Origin: CBDCFV01 sp965203835
GTDB taxonomy: Bacteria; Chloroflexota; Dehalococcoidia; Lucifugimonadales; UBA3495
Assembly: GCA_965203835.1 (NCBI GenBank)
Contig: OZ241919.1
Coordinates: 3,286,001-3,350,000, forward strand
Length of the DNA: 64,000 nt
Direction: 5' to 3'
Under the pieces are notes generated by a model. That model saw only the letters and a list, made by a program, of their open reading frames with translations. It ran no database searches and was not told the origin of the DNA. The position numbers and the translations under genes were made by a program. Shown piece by piece: positions 1 to 8,895 of the stretch; positions within the stretch are counted from its first letter, which is position 1; every line of letters starts with the position of its first letter.

Positions 1-976
1 CGTGGATGGGACGGTATTCGTCCAGCTTGCGGGAGACCGAGTCCACTTCCAGCAGGTTACGGGCAAGACGATGCAGGCGCCAGCGCGTGTGTTCCTCCAC
101 AAACGCCCTCAGCCGCTCGGCCAACTCATCCAGAGAGCCGTCCGGCCCCGGAACCAACTCAGCGAGCCGGTCCCCATCCTGTTCGAAGAAATCGAGCAGC
201 GCCGAGTGTTCGTTCCTGATGTTGGACAGGGCGGCGGCAAGCCCGTTCGCCAACGTCTGTTCTATGAACTTGGCCTTCTGGACTTCTTTGACCGCCTCGG
301 TAAAGTCGAGGCCCTGCAATTCTTCGCCCACTCCGTCAGGGCAACGATATCTCAAACCGTTAAGGAATTCCTCTATCAACTCCCCTGATGATTGGCCGAA
401 AGAGTCGTCTCTCGGCAGAACGCACAGCCGCTCACGGATTCCGGCTAACATCTCGCCAACGCTAATGCCGGATTCATCCCCGATGGCCGGTCTTGGCGAA
501 TTGCCCAACGCTCCCAACTCCTCGATAGTCTCAACCATCCGGCCGCTGACGCAACAGCTCATCAGCCACAGGTCGTCTTTGCTGAAATTGGGGTGACGTT
601 CAATCAGATTCTTGACTGCGGCGTCCCACCGGCTGTGTTGGGGAAACGTAAGCACCGTGTCCGGCGGATAATCGCTGTTGGACACCAACGGCGATTCCTC
701 CTCCAGGAAAGCGACAACCGTATCCCGCAACGGGCCGTGGGACTCGGTCCAGACCCTCAATACACCCTTGGCTATCGCATCGACGGCGCCGGCCTCATCG
801 GTTACGGGTCCCAGCAGCCTCGGCGCCGGCGCTATATCTACTTTTCCCTTTCTAAATCCGTCCACTTCAACGTGTGCATTGATAGCGTCATTGAACGCGG
901 CGCGGGCGCCGGAGGGGGCCAAGGAGCGCCATTCGAGCGCCCGCTTTACCACCTCGGTACGGTAGGTGTCTTCCAT
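1..976 (-). CDS. Unknown protein, C-terminus beyond left edge
   Basis: An uninterrupted reading frame of 325 codons runs leftward from an ATG at 974-976 to the window edge with no stop, so the C-terminus lies outside. It begins MEDTYRTEVVKRALEWRS and is rich in charged, helix-forming stretches, for example KFIEQTLANGLAAALSN near residue 250. I recognise no family, signal peptide or membrane segment. A purine-rich stretch sits close to the ATG, so the start is only probable. Plus-strand frames in the same place give low-quality, arginine/proline-rich translations and are rejected. The gene is divergent from the flavin oxidoreductase at 1167. Confidence 0.7.
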   Translation of the reverse strand, partial: MEDTYRTEVVKRALEWRSLAPSGARAAFNDAINAHVEVDGFRKGKVDIAPAPRLLGPVTDEAGAVDAIAKGVLRVWTESHGPLRDTVVAFLEEESPLVSNSDYPPDTVLTFPQHSRWDAAVKNLIERHPNFSKDDLWLMSCCVSGRMVETIEELGALGNSPRPAIGDESGISVGEMLAGIRERLCVLPRDDSFGQSSGELIEEFLNGLRYRCPDGVGEELQGLDFTEAVKEVQKAKFIEQTLANGLAAALSNIRNEHSALLDFFEQDGDRLAELVPGPDGSLDELAERLRAFVEEHTRWRLHRLARNLLEVDSVSRKLDEYRPIH

Positions 977-1125
977 TCCTCGAAATACATGGCTCAAGCC
1001 CCTCGGTTTTCCGGCGTCCTGTCGACCGTCTTCTCTATCAGCCAAGGCTTCACCGCCTAGCCAAGAATTTCAACGCATATCTTAAGCAGGGTTGGATACC
1101 GGCGTAAACCCACCCCGGAATACGA

Positions 1126-1134
1126 TGCTATACT
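1126..1134 (+). promoter_or_regulatory. Extended -10 promoter candidate
   Basis: TGC followed by TATACT (1129-1134) is a good extended -10 element about 32 bases before the ATG at 1167. No clear -35 box is visible, which fits the extended type. Confidence 0.45.
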
Positions 1135-1166
1135 ACTCCCAGATTCCATTTTCCAGTGAGGTTACG

Positions 1167-2012
1167 ATGCAATTTGGCGCGGCAATGTTCTCCACCGACT
1201 ACTCTATTAGGCCCGACGATCTGGCAAAGCTGCTGGAAGACCGGGGATTTGATTCCATGTGGGTGCCGGAGCACACTCACATACCGGCAAGCCGGGTGAG
1301 CCCCTGGCCGGGAGGCGGCGACCTGCCGAGAGATTACTGGCACACCTACGATCCGTTTGTTGCGTTGACCGCGGCGGCGGGGGCCACCACCAACCTGAAG
1401 CTGGGGACCGGCATTTGCTTGATGATGGAACGGGACCCCATCACCACGGCCAAGGAAGTGGCCAGCCTAGACATGATCTCCAATGGCAGGTTTATCTTCG
1501 GCATCGGGGGAGGGTGGAACGCCGAAGAGATGGCGAACCACGGCACGCAATACCGCCGCCGATGGCGGGTGTTGCGGGAGAACATCCTGGCCATGAAGGA
1601 AATATGGACCCAAGAGGAGGCAGAGTTTCACGGCCGGTACGTCTCCTTCGACAAAATGTGGTCCTACCCCAAGCCGGTGCAAAAGCCCCATCCGCCCATC
1701 ATCATGGGCGGCGACGGCCCCACCACCTTTGACCGGGTGGTGGAGTACTGCGACGGATGGATGCCCATTTCCGGGCGCCCGGCCCAAGGCCCTGGCCTTG
1801 GAGAGAAAATCGCCACCTTGAAGCGGCGGGTGGAGGACGCGGGGAGGGACCCAGATTCCATAACCATATCCTCTTTCAACACCCGTCCATTGCCCGAGAC
1901 AGTGCAACGCATGGAGAGCGACGGCGTAGACAGGGTGGTCTTCATGCTGCCGTCGGCGGAGCGGGACGTGGTAGTGCCGTTGATAGACGAGTGGGCCAAG
2001 CTGATCAATTAG
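1167..2012 (+). CDS. LLM-class flavin-dependent oxidoreductase (F420-type)
   Basis: A 281-residue bacterial luciferase-like TIM-barrel protein. It starts MQFGAAMFSTDYSIRPDDLA and continues with FDSMWVPEHTHIP, LKLGTGICLMMERDP, ASLDMISNGRFIFGIGGGWN and the late IIMGGDGPTTFDRVVEYCDGWMP, the succession seen in F420-dependent LLM oxidoreductases (TIGR03619-like). The substrate cannot be read from sequence. An in-frame TTG start at 1092 is possible, but the ATG at 1167 has GTGAGG upstream and gives the usual family N-terminus. The amidohydrolase 60 bases downstream is probably co-transcribed. Confidence 0.88.
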   Translation: MQFGAAMFSTDYSIRPDDLAKLLEDRGFDSMWVPEHTHIPASRVSPWPGGGDLPRDYWHTYDPFVALTAAAGATTNLKLGTGICLMMERDPITTAKEVASLDMISNGRFIFGIGGGWNAEEMANHGTQYRRRWRVLRENILAMKEIWTQEEAEFHGRYVSFDKMWSYPKPVQKPHPPIIMGGDGPTTFDRVVEYCDGWMPISGRPAQGPGLGEKIATLKRRVEDAGRDPDSITISSFNTRPLPETVQRMESDGVDRVVFMLPSAERDVVVPLIDEWAKLIN

Positions 2013-2072
2013 CACAGCCCGGATTTATGCACTGGACTTGGCTGTGTCAAAATTCGGGATGGAGGACTGGCG

Positions 2073-3089
2073 ATGCCCTACGGAGGCACTGACTGGCTGG
2101 CTTTGACGCCGGAAGAGGCGCTGGAGCCTGAAATTCCTATCTGCGACTGCCATCATCACTTCTGGGACGGCCGGCCCGAGTACATTCCCTACCAGCGTTA
2201 CCTGCTCCACGAGTTGAGCGACGACATCAACGGCGGCCACAACGTCCGCTCGACGGTGTTTATTGAAGCCAGCTCCATGTACCGCCCAAGCGGGCCGCCC
2301 GAAATGCGGTCGGTGGGGGAGGTCGAGTTCGTACAGGGGCTGGCCGCCGCCAGCGCGAGCGGACTGTACGGTCCGGGAAGGGCTGCGTCGGCCATCATGG
2401 GGTCGGCTGACCTGAATATGGGAGAGGGCGTGAGGCCGGTGCTCGAAGCATTGCAGGCCGCCAGTCCCAACCGTTTCCGGGGCATCCGCCACTCCGTTGC
2501 CTGGGACAGCTATCCGGGGGTGGCAAGCCGGGATATACGGGGAGCGCTGGCCACCGACGGCTACCGGGCCGGGGCGAGGGTGCTGGCGAGCATGGGCCTG
2601 CGCTTGGACAATACGATCTATTTCCACCAACTGCCGGAGTTGGTCGATTTCGCCAATGCCATTCCCGACCTGACCATCATCGTATGCCACATCGGCGGGC
2701 TGCTGCGCGTCGGGCCGTATGCAGGCCGTGACGAGGAAGTGATTCAGGCGTGGCGAGAGGGCGTCGCCGCCATAGCCCAATGCCCCAACATCGTGATGAA
2801 GCTGGGAGGCATCGGGCAACTGCGCTACGGGTATGACTGGCACCTTCGGGACAAGCCCATAGGCTCGGAGGAACTGGCCGAGACCATCGGGCCGTTGATC
2901 AACTACTGCATAGAGCAGTTCGGCCCGGACCGTTGCATGTTCGAGAGCAACTTCCCGGTGGACAAGGTCTCGTACTCATACAACGTGCTGTACAACGCTT
3001 TCAAACGCCTGACCCAAGGATATTCGGTGTCGGAACGGGCGGCCTTGTTCCATGATACGGCGGTGCGGGTGTACGGGATTGAGACGTAA
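2073..3089 (+). CDS. Amidohydrolase-2 family metal-dependent hydrolase
   Basis: A 338-residue TIM-barrel hydrolase of the amidohydrolase_2 (PF04909-type) superfamily. The N-terminal metal site is visible as DCHHHFWDGRPEY near residue 26. Later landmarks are FRGIRHSVAWDS, the strand-end histidine region TIIVCHIGGLLR, and FGPDRCMFESNFPVDK, where an Asp or Glu usually completes the site. Family members hydrolyse lactones or decarboxylate aromatic acids; the substrate is unknown here. GGAGGA precedes the ATG. It follows the flavin oxidoreductase closely, so a joint oxidation and hydrolysis route is plausible. Confidence 0.87.
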   Translation: MPYGGTDWLALTPEEALEPEIPICDCHHHFWDGRPEYIPYQRYLLHELSDDINGGHNVRSTVFIEASSMYRPSGPPEMRSVGEVEFVQGLAAASASGLYGPGRAASAIMGSADLNMGEGVRPVLEALQAASPNRFRGIRHSVAWDSYPGVASRDIRGALATDGYRAGARVLASMGLRLDNTIYFHQLPELVDFANAIPDLTIIVCHIGGLLRVGPYAGRDEEVIQAWREGVAAIAQCPNIVMKLGGIGQLRYGYDWHLRDKPIGSEELAETIGPLINYCIEQFGPDRCMFESNFPVDKVSYSYNVLYNAFKRLTQGYSVSERAALFHDTAVRVYGIET

Positions 3090-3115
3090 AGGCGGTTTGT
3101 AGGGGCGTAGTCTCT

Positions 3116-3144
3116 TTGCGGGAACACCGGGCTGATAGTATATT
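3116..3144 (+). promoter_or_regulatory. Sigma-70-type promoter candidate
   Basis: TTGCGG (3116-3121), a 17-base spacer and TATATT (3139-3144) lie 30 bases upstream of the GlcG-like gene start, giving a short leader with a strong ribosome binding site (AGGAGG). Confidence 0.5.
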
Positions 3145-3174
3145 GGCCTCTAATAATTACAGGAGGGTGCACGA

Positions 3175-3588
3175 ATGTACGCCAAGAACATGTTGAGCCT
3201 GGAGCAAGCCCAAGCCGCTATCACGGCGATGATAGCGGACTACAACAGGGACCCGAACCGGCGGAAGGTGGATATGGCGGTGGTGGACGACGCCGGGAAC
3301 CTGCTGGCCTACGCCCGCATGGACCGCTGCTTGAGGCCGACGTTCGCCCTTCGCAAGGCCTATACGTCGGCGGTACGGGGCATGGACACCCAAGCCTTTG
3401 CCGAGCAGTTGAGCAGCACGGGCCGCAGCATCGATTCATTCGGCGACCCCCAACTGATAGCCTTGGCCGGGGGAGTAGTGGTGATGCACGACGGCGCGGT
3501 TATCGGCGCGATAGGCGTCGGGGGCCTGCCCAGCGGGATCGACGACGAGTCCATTGCCAAGGCGGGATTGGCTGCGCTGGGCGTGTAG
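3175..3588 (+). CDS. GlcG/HbpS-family protein (DUF336)
   Basis: A 137-residue protein of the GlcG/HbpS family. It shows the pattern LEQAQAAITAMIADYN, VDDAGNLLAYARMDRC, FALRKAYTSAVRGMDT and a glycine-rich C-terminal VVVMHDGAVIGAIGVGG. The family includes heme-binding HbpS and glycolate-operon GlcG, and many members accompany catabolic genes with no known activity. The start is set by ACAGGAGGG seven bases before ATG. A rho-independent terminator for it lies inside the 3' end of the convergent MFS gene (3656-3679). Confidence 0.88.
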   Translation: MYAKNMLSLEQAQAAITAMIADYNRDPNRRKVDMAVVDDAGNLLAYARMDRCLRPTFALRKAYTSAVRGMDTQAFAEQLSSTGRSIDSFGDPQLIALAGGVVVMHDGAVIGAIGVGGLPSGIDDESIAKAGLAALGV

Positions 3589-3618
3589 GCGTCTTCAGCC
3601 GGTTGTTTGGGACTGGGG

Positions 3619-5004
3619 TTACGCCGTTTGCCGGGCTGCGGGGGACGGTGTAGCCGCCGGTTTCAACACCGGCTTTTTTGCCATCAAAAAGAAGATCCCT
3701 CCCAGCAGGTTCAACGCGGCCAGGGAAAGGAACGCCAAGGTATAGTTGCCCAGGGTGTCGAACATGTATCCCGGAAGGGGCGCGGCGATGATCAGCAGGA
3801 AGTTCATCGGCACCGTGGAAATGCCCAGCAGCATCCCGAAGGAAGAGCGGCCGAAATATTCTCCCCTGATTGCCGTCGTCAGGGGGTTGCGCCCTCCGAA
3901 GCCGATGCCGAACAGGACGGCGAAGCTGTATATCATAAAGGCGTTGGTCGCATAGGTCAGCACCACTACCGAACCGGCCTGTATCGCGCTGAAGATGAAT
4001 ATCGCCAGATTCTTGGGCATGTGATCGCCCAGATGGCCTCCCACCACCTGAAAGACCATTGAGACGGCGGAGTAGACCGACACGACCAACCCTGTCGTCT
4101 GGATGTCGAAGCCCAGGTCGTTCATGAAGAGGCCAAGGTGGGCCATGATCGCAATGATGATCATGGACGTGAAACCGTGGCCCCAGGAGATGAGCCAGAA
4201 TGCGGGGGTGGCGAGGGCCTGCGCGGTGGTGAAGTCCACGTTGACCGGTGCAGCCTGCGCTGCGGTCTGGGGATTCCGCGGGGATGCGGCGGACGTGACT
4301 GGCCGGGAGGGCTGCGCTCCGTCCGGAAGGAGGCCATAGTCCTCCGGGCGGTCCCTTATCATTTTGGCCAACGGTCCGGCGGTGGCCAGGGTGAATATTC
4401 CCAAAGACAGAGCGGTAAGTTCCCAACCCAGGCGGTCCTGATCAGGGTTGATGGACCAGGCTATCGCCGGCACCAGCAGCAGGGCGCCCAAGCGGCTCCA
4501 AGTGTTGGACCAGCCCATCGCCTTGGCCCGGTGCCGGTTGAACCAGTTGTTCAACAGGGTGGTCATGGGGACCCATCCGCCAAGCCCGTGGCCCAGGGAC
4601 ATGATCACGAAGGCCAGGTAGAACATCCAGAGGCTGCGGACTTGCCAGAAGAACACGAAGCCCAGTCCCATCACCAGCAGCCCGATGAGCACCATAAGCC
4701 GCGCCCCGAAGCGGTCGGTGAGGTACCCTTCGATGGGTCCCATGATGCCGCCTTCGATGCGGGTGAAGGCGAAGGCCATGGACAACTGGGTGCGGCTCCA
4801 ACCGAAATGGACTTCCAATGCCACCGACCAGATGGTCATGGCATGAAAAAGGGGCGCTGAGGTCAGCACCCTGATGAACCCGGTGATGGGGACCAGCCAC
4901 CATCCGTAGAATAGCCCGGTGGCCCACGGCCGCACCAAGGGCACCCCGGCCATGGTCACGCAGAGCAACCCGAAGGCCAGCAACGCCAAGCCTACGGAGG
5001 TCAC
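3619..5004 (-). CDS. MFS transporter
   Basis: A 461-residue major facilitator with about twelve hydrophobic segments. The loop after the second segment pair reads GYLTDRFGARLMVLIG, the MFS loop 2-3 signature, with a related GGHLGDHMPKNLAIF in the second half. It resembles the oxalate/monocarboxylate-type branch, but substrate cannot be assigned. The start is a GTG with a weak ribosome binding site; later starts would cut the first hydrophobic segment. It is the last gene of a minus-strand group with two HlyD-like proteins, so it may work as the inner-membrane pump of that set. Confidence 0.85.
   Translation of the reverse strand: MTSVGLALLAFGLLCVTMAGVPLVRPWATGLFYGWWLVPITGFIRVLTSAPLFHAMTIWSVALEVHFGWSRTQLSMAFAFTRIEGGIMGPIEGYLTDRFGARLMVLIGLLVMGLGFVFFWQVRSLWMFYLAFVIMSLGHGLGGWVPMTTLLNNWFNRHRAKAMGWSNTWSRLGALLLVPAIAWSINPDQDRLGWELTALSLGIFTLATAGPLAKMIRDRPEDYGLLPDGAQPSRPVTSAASPRNPQTAAQAAPVNVDFTTAQALATPAFWLISWGHGFTSMIIIAIMAHLGLFMNDLGFDIQTTGLVVSVYSAVSMVFQVVGGHLGDHMPKNLAIFIFSAIQAGSVVVLTYATNAFMIYSFAVLFGIGFGGRNPLTTAIRGEYFGRSSFGMLLGISTVPMNFLLIIAAPLPGYMFDTLGNYTLAFLSLAALNLLGGIFFLMAKKPVLKPAATPSPAARQTA
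3656..3679 (+). terminator. Rho-independent terminator inside the antisense gene
   Basis: GCCGGT, a six-base loop, ACCGGC and then six T form a plus-strand terminator about 70 bases after the GlcG-like gene stop. The same bases encode part of the C-terminus of the convergent MFS protein. Confidence 0.65.
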
Positions 5005-5043
5005 TGGGGGAACACCTCGAGAGACCCGGCGGCTCTAGGCCGT

Positions 5044-5748
5044 CTACCGGGTCCAGATTTTGATGTCAGCCGTGGAGCCTGGGATGAGAAACGGGTTGCG
5101 GTCGTCAAGGGAGATTTTCACCGGGATCACCCGCTCCAGCCTGCTCGGCGTGGCGGCCTGGCTACGTTCCGGCGGCCTGCCGGAAGCGTCTGCGGTGGCC
5201 GGCCATACCGTTACCACCCGACCCGTCAGGGTGTCGTCCAGGTAGTCTACGTCGACTTCGACGTACTGGCCGGGCCTTACCCTGCCGATCTTTCCTTCCT
5301 CAACGTTGGCTTCCACCCAAACGTCCCGCATGTCTATCAGCGTTACAACCGGTTGACCAGGCGGGACGGTGTCGCCTACGTTGGACCAGCGGGCCGAGAC
5401 CACCCCGGACCTGGGCGCGACCACCTCCGCCAGTTGGTCCTGCACATCGCGAAAGCCCGTCTTGGTGGTGGCAGTGGTTGCCGAGCGGGAGATGCCGGTG
5501 GGAATGTCGACGGTTGCGATAACCTGGCCCTCCAGCACGGGAGCTCCAACGTCCACGTCCATCGTCACGATGCGGCCGGCGTTGGTAGAACCCACTTGAA
5601 TCAATCGGGCCGCGACTTGGGCGTTGTTGGTGGACACATAACTGCCGGACAGGTCGGATTGGGACCAAAGCCCGTACCCTCCGAAGCTGCCGCCGACGAT
5701 GACCAGAATCAGCCCTGCCACCAGCAGTATCTTATAGCGACTCTGCAT
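5044..5748 (-). CDS. HlyD/EmrA-type membrane fusion protein, short
   Basis: A 234-residue adaptor. One N-terminal membrane helix (ILLVAGLILVIVGGSFGGY, residues 8-26) is followed by the lipoyl-like half-motif GRIVTMDVDVGAPVLEGQVIAT and then a second barrel half (VVSARWSNVGDTVPPGQPVVTL). The coiled-coil hairpin between the two lipoyl halves is almost absent. Families such as EmrA and HlyD use this fold to link an inner-membrane pump to the outside. It lies between the long adaptor and the MFS carrier on the same strand, so the three probably form one export operon. Confidence 0.82.
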   Translation of the reverse strand: MQSRYKILLVAGLILVIVGGSFGGYGLWSQSDLSGSYVSTNNAQVAARLIQVGSTNAGRIVTMDVDVGAPVLEGQVIATVDIPTGISRSATTATTKTGFRDVQDQLAEVVAPRSGVVSARWSNVGDTVPPGQPVVTLIDMRDVWVEANVEEGKIGRVRPGQYVEVDVDYLDDTLTGRVVTVWPATADASGRPPERSQAATPSRLERVIPVKISLDDRNPFLIPGSTADIKIWTR

Positions 5749-5786
5749 GACCGATTAGAACCTCCCGTTGCTGCCCCCACTTCGTC

Positions 5787-5806
5787 TTTCCCGCACAGGC
5801 GGGAAC
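5787..5806. repeat. Palindromic element copy 1
   Basis: TTTCCCGCACAGGCGGGAAC, an imperfect copy of the window-wide palindrome, in the 76-base gap between the two adaptor genes. Confidence 0.75.
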
Positions 5807-5824
5807 CTGGGGGCATGTATGGAC

Positions 5825-8167
5825 CTAATTCTCCACTATTGTTACCAGGGTGCCCTCGGTGAGAAGGTTTTGACCTTGCACCACCACTTCGTCGCCCGGA
5901 CTGACGCCGCCCAATATCTCGGCGTACCTCCGGTCTGTCAGTCCCACGTGGACCGGCGTTTGGCGGGCCAGCCCGCCTTCCACTACGAAAACGGTGGCCT
6001 CGGTCCCTTTCCGCTGGACAGCTTGTTGGGGCACCAGCAATACCTGGTCGCTCCGCGTCTCGACGGATACCTCTCCCGACATACCGGGTCTCAGGTCTTC
6101 AGCATCGGACACAGGACTCAGTTGCACGGTGAAAGTGTGGCCCATTTGCTCGCCCCTCGGAGAGATGTTGTCGACCTTCAAGTTGACCACTTGTCCCGGC
6201 AGCGCGGGGCTCAGGAACTGAAGTTGCTGCCCCGGTTCGACGGACCCCACCACCGTCTCTTCTACGTGGATGTACACCAGCACGTTCTTGCTGACGATGG
6301 ACACTACCGGCGTCGCCCGGTTGATGATGGTAGTGGCCCCGCCGGATACCCATATCTTGGTGATGTAGCCGTCGAACGGAGCCAGGATCTGGGTTTCGGC
6401 GATACGTTCCTCAATCTGGCTTACCCTTGCTTGGGCGGCGTCTATGCCGTATTGAGCATGGGACTGCTTGCTGAGGGCCAAGGCCTGTTCCGCGGATGCT
6501 AAGGCCGCCCTTGCCGACGCCACGGAGGCCGCGGTAGGGGACTTCAAGCGGTTGAATCGGGCCGCAGAGGCGTCCGCCGCAGCACGGGCCGCGTCTACGG
6601 CGTGATTGGCATTGGTAACCACGTCGGCGCTGGGGTCCTGCAACTCCGCTTGGTTGGCCTTGGCAGCATCGAGAGCGGCTTGAGCTATCGCCAGGTTGTT
6701 TTCAGTGACCGAGATGGTGCTGTCGCTGGGGTCCTGCAACTCCTTGAGCCGTTCGGCGGCGGAGTCGTAGGCGGCTTGAGCGATGGCCACGTTGTTCTGG
6801 GCCAGCGACAGCGTCCGTTCGGTGGGATTTTCCAATTCGTTCAGGGATTCCTGCGCAGCGTCATAAGCGGCTTGAGCGATGGCCACGGCGTTTCGCGCGG
6901 GCACCAGGATGTCCGGCCCCGGGTTTTCCAAGTCGCTCTGCGACTCCATGGCCGCTTCCAGCGCCTTCTGGGCCTCGGACTCAGCCCATAGCGCCGACCG
7001 GATGTCTTCGGGGATCAGGGACTTGGTATTGGTGACATCATCCCGGTCACCCAAAGGTGACACGCTTACCGCCGCCAGTAGTTCATCGATCAACTGCTGG
7101 TTGTGGGCGATGGCTTCCTCGGCGTCCATTCTGTCCTCGGGTCTCAGTTGTTCGTTCAACGCCGCGTTGTCCAGAATGGCTTGGTTGGCCTGCAACCTAG
7201 TACGGGCCCCCAACAGGCTTTGCCAAGTAGTGCCGGGTTGCTTGGCGATGGCGGCGTTGACCGTGGTCTGGGCGTTGCTCAACCTTGCCCTGGCGTTTTG
7301 CACCGCCTTCTGGGCCGAAGCCAGGTCGCCTGCCGACGGGTCCAGTATGTCGTCCAGCCGGGTCTGCGCAATCTCCAGGTTCCGCGAGGTGGTCTCGACC
7401 GCGCTCTGAGCCCTTTTAAGGTTGGAGGCGGAGGGGTTCTGAGCTTCGTCCAGCTTGATCTTGGCGCTATCCAGATTATTCTGCGCCCTGGCGAGGGCGC
7501 TCTGGGCCGTTTGAACGTCAGTCATCAGGGGATCGTGCAGTTTGTCCAGCCGGGTCTGGGCGCTGGCGAGGTTGCGTTCCGCGGTTGTCACCGCCGTCTG
7601 CGCCTTTTGAATGTCTGACTTCCTGGGATTGAGGAGACGCTCCAATTTGCTCTCGGCAGTCTTCAAGTTGGTATCAGCGGCCTTCAAGGCGCTTTCGGCG
7701 GCTTTCAGGTCGACCGCAGGCGGGTTCAACAGTTCGTCCAGACGGGCCTTGGCAGCCTCCAGATTTGCTTGAGCCTTGAGTTCGTTGGGTCCTGCGGCTC
7801 CCTTGGCGGCAGCCAGGTTGGCCTTGGCCGCCATCAACTCCGCGTCCAGGGTTCCCCGGTTTAACTCCGCAACGACCTGTCCCCTTTTTACCTCGTTGCC
7901 AACGTCGACCAGGACCCTTTCGACCCTTCCGGTTGTCAAAGGGACGATATCGACTGAGGAGTAGGGCGCAACCGTGGCCGCGTAGGAAGAACCGACACTG
8001 ATGCTTCCGGTAGCGGCCGGGGCCACCCTCACCGGAACGGGCCTGGGTTCCATCATCGATTCCTGGATGGTGGGCGGGGCGGGAGGGCCGCAAGCGACCA
8101 GGACGGTTGCACCCAACAGCCCAGCGAGTAGCGCGAGTATCATCCTCCGTAAAGCTGCGCCTGCCAT
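5825..8167 (-). CDS. Giant HlyD-like adaptor lipoprotein with 32-residue repeats
   Basis: A 780-residue periplasmic-adaptor-like protein. Residues 1-26 are a lipoprotein signal with lipobox LVAC (Cys26). The N-terminal lipoyl half (GRVERVLVDVGNEVKRGQVVAEL) is followed by about 430 residues of coiled coil and then the second lipoyl half (ILAPFDGYITKIWVSGGATT) and the RND-type barrel (VLVPQQAVQRKGTEATVFVV). The coiled coil is built from near-regular 32-residue units each opening with NP or DP, about five in each arm, split by a loop with residues such as GTTWQSLLGA and PEDRMDAEEA. Ordinary MacA or AcrA adaptors are about 370-400 residues. ATG follows GAAGGTGA. Partners downstream are the short adaptor and the MFS carrier. 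Confidence 0.85.
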   Translation of the reverse strand: MAGAALRRMILALLAGLLGATVLVACGPPAPPTIQESMMEPRPVPVRVAPAATGSISVGSSYAATVAPYSSVDIVPLTTGRVERVLVDVGNEVKRGQVVAELNRGTLDAELMAAKANLAAAKGAAGPNELKAQANLEAAKARLDELLNPPAVDLKAAESALKAADTNLKTAESKLERLLNPRKSDIQKAQTAVTTAERNLASAQTRLDKLHDPLMTDVQTAQSALARAQNNLDSAKIKLDEAQNPSASNLKRAQSAVETTSRNLEIAQTRLDDILDPSAGDLASAQKAVQNARARLSNAQTTVNAAIAKQPGTTWQSLLGARTRLQANQAILDNAALNEQLRPEDRMDAEEAIAHNQQLIDELLAAVSVSPLGDRDDVTNTKSLIPEDIRSALWAESEAQKALEAAMESQSDLENPGPDILVPARNAVAIAQAAYDAAQESLNELENPTERTLSLAQNNVAIAQAAYDSAAERLKELQDPSDSTISVTENNLAIAQAALDAAKANQAELQDPSADVVTNANHAVDAARAAADASAARFNRLKSPTAASVASARAALASAEQALALSKQSHAQYGIDAAQARVSQIEERIAETQILAPFDGYITKIWVSGGATTIINRATPVVSIVSKNVLVYIHVEETVVGSVEPGQQLQFLSPALPGQVVNLKVDNISPRGEQMGHTFTVQLSPVSDAEDLRPGMSGEVSVETRSDQVLLVPQQAVQRKGTEATVFVVEGGLARQTPVHVGLTDRRYAEILGGVSPGDEVVVQGQNLLTEGTLVTIVEN

Positions 8168-8895
8168 TATCTATTCACCTTCCCAAATAGAGATCTGAGG
8201 CATCTCTTCCTACTCATTTGGTGACAATCATTCTACGCCGTCGCCGCGATACCGCCGTGCGAGTCCCAACGCACTTACCGGCCATTTTCCAGTGGGGACT
8301 ATGCTGTAACAACGCCAACGAAACGATGTGAGTGGGGACTTTTTGACACACGCCAAAGACACCGGCTCCTTCCGCAAGGGAGTCCGGCGTGTTGTGGTAG
8401 TGGGCAGCATGATCCGTGCGGGGCCGAATGTGAACGGCCACCGTGGAACAATGCGCGGCAGAGATCGCTGGCCCGTGTGAGACGCCTCCTTGGTTATCAG
8501 CGGCTATCAGCATGGTACCGGATGCCGACGTGGCATATGCTGAACTAAGCTGGCGGAGGCTGTCGGTCAAGAGGAGCGCCGGTGGTATTAGGCCACGGGC
8601 GCCAGGCTCGTAATTGATTGGACTGCGTAAGTACACCGGTGGGCGCCGCCCGCCCGGGGTTGAGCCGGTATTTTGACTGTAGTCCCGTCGCTAGTCGACA
8701 AATCCGAATTGCCAACGAACAGTTTAGCACATCTGGCCGGTGATTTGTCTGAAATTTTGGCTTGTTGAATGACGATTTGTAGCTGGTCTCTGGATTTCCA
8801 CATGTTGACGATGTTCAGCATCGCAAGTACCATGGGACAGTCTTAAAGAACACTGGACGCAAGTCCAGCAGCCTAATAACACGAGGGTTTTTCAG
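8168..8895. other. 728-base gap with possible IS relic
   Basis: No convincing gene is seen. The 10-base AGTGGGGACT occurs twice 40 bases apart (8291-8300, 8331-8340), and the second copy continues into TTTTTGACAC; such reiterated end sequences recall IS21-like termini. No transposase frame remains, only short low-quality frames. The right end carries the promoter of the MetE-like gene. Confidence 0.4.
8805..8833 (+). promoter_or_regulatory. Sigma-70-type promoter candidate
   Basis: TTGACG (8805-8810), a 17-base spacer and TACCAT (8828-8833) give a predicted start near 8840, about 56 bases before the MetE-like gene. Confidence 0.5.

Noticed and set aside
2..1060. Three overlapping plus-strand frames (2-388, 6-596, 593-1060)
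   Set aside because: Arg/Ser/Pro-rich shadows of the good minus-strand frame that runs off the left edge; no ribosome sites or family patterns.
8214..8636. 140-codon minus-strand frame in the 728-base gap
   Set aside because: No family resemblance, ends in an Arg run, lies over a probable IS relic, and has no ribosome site.
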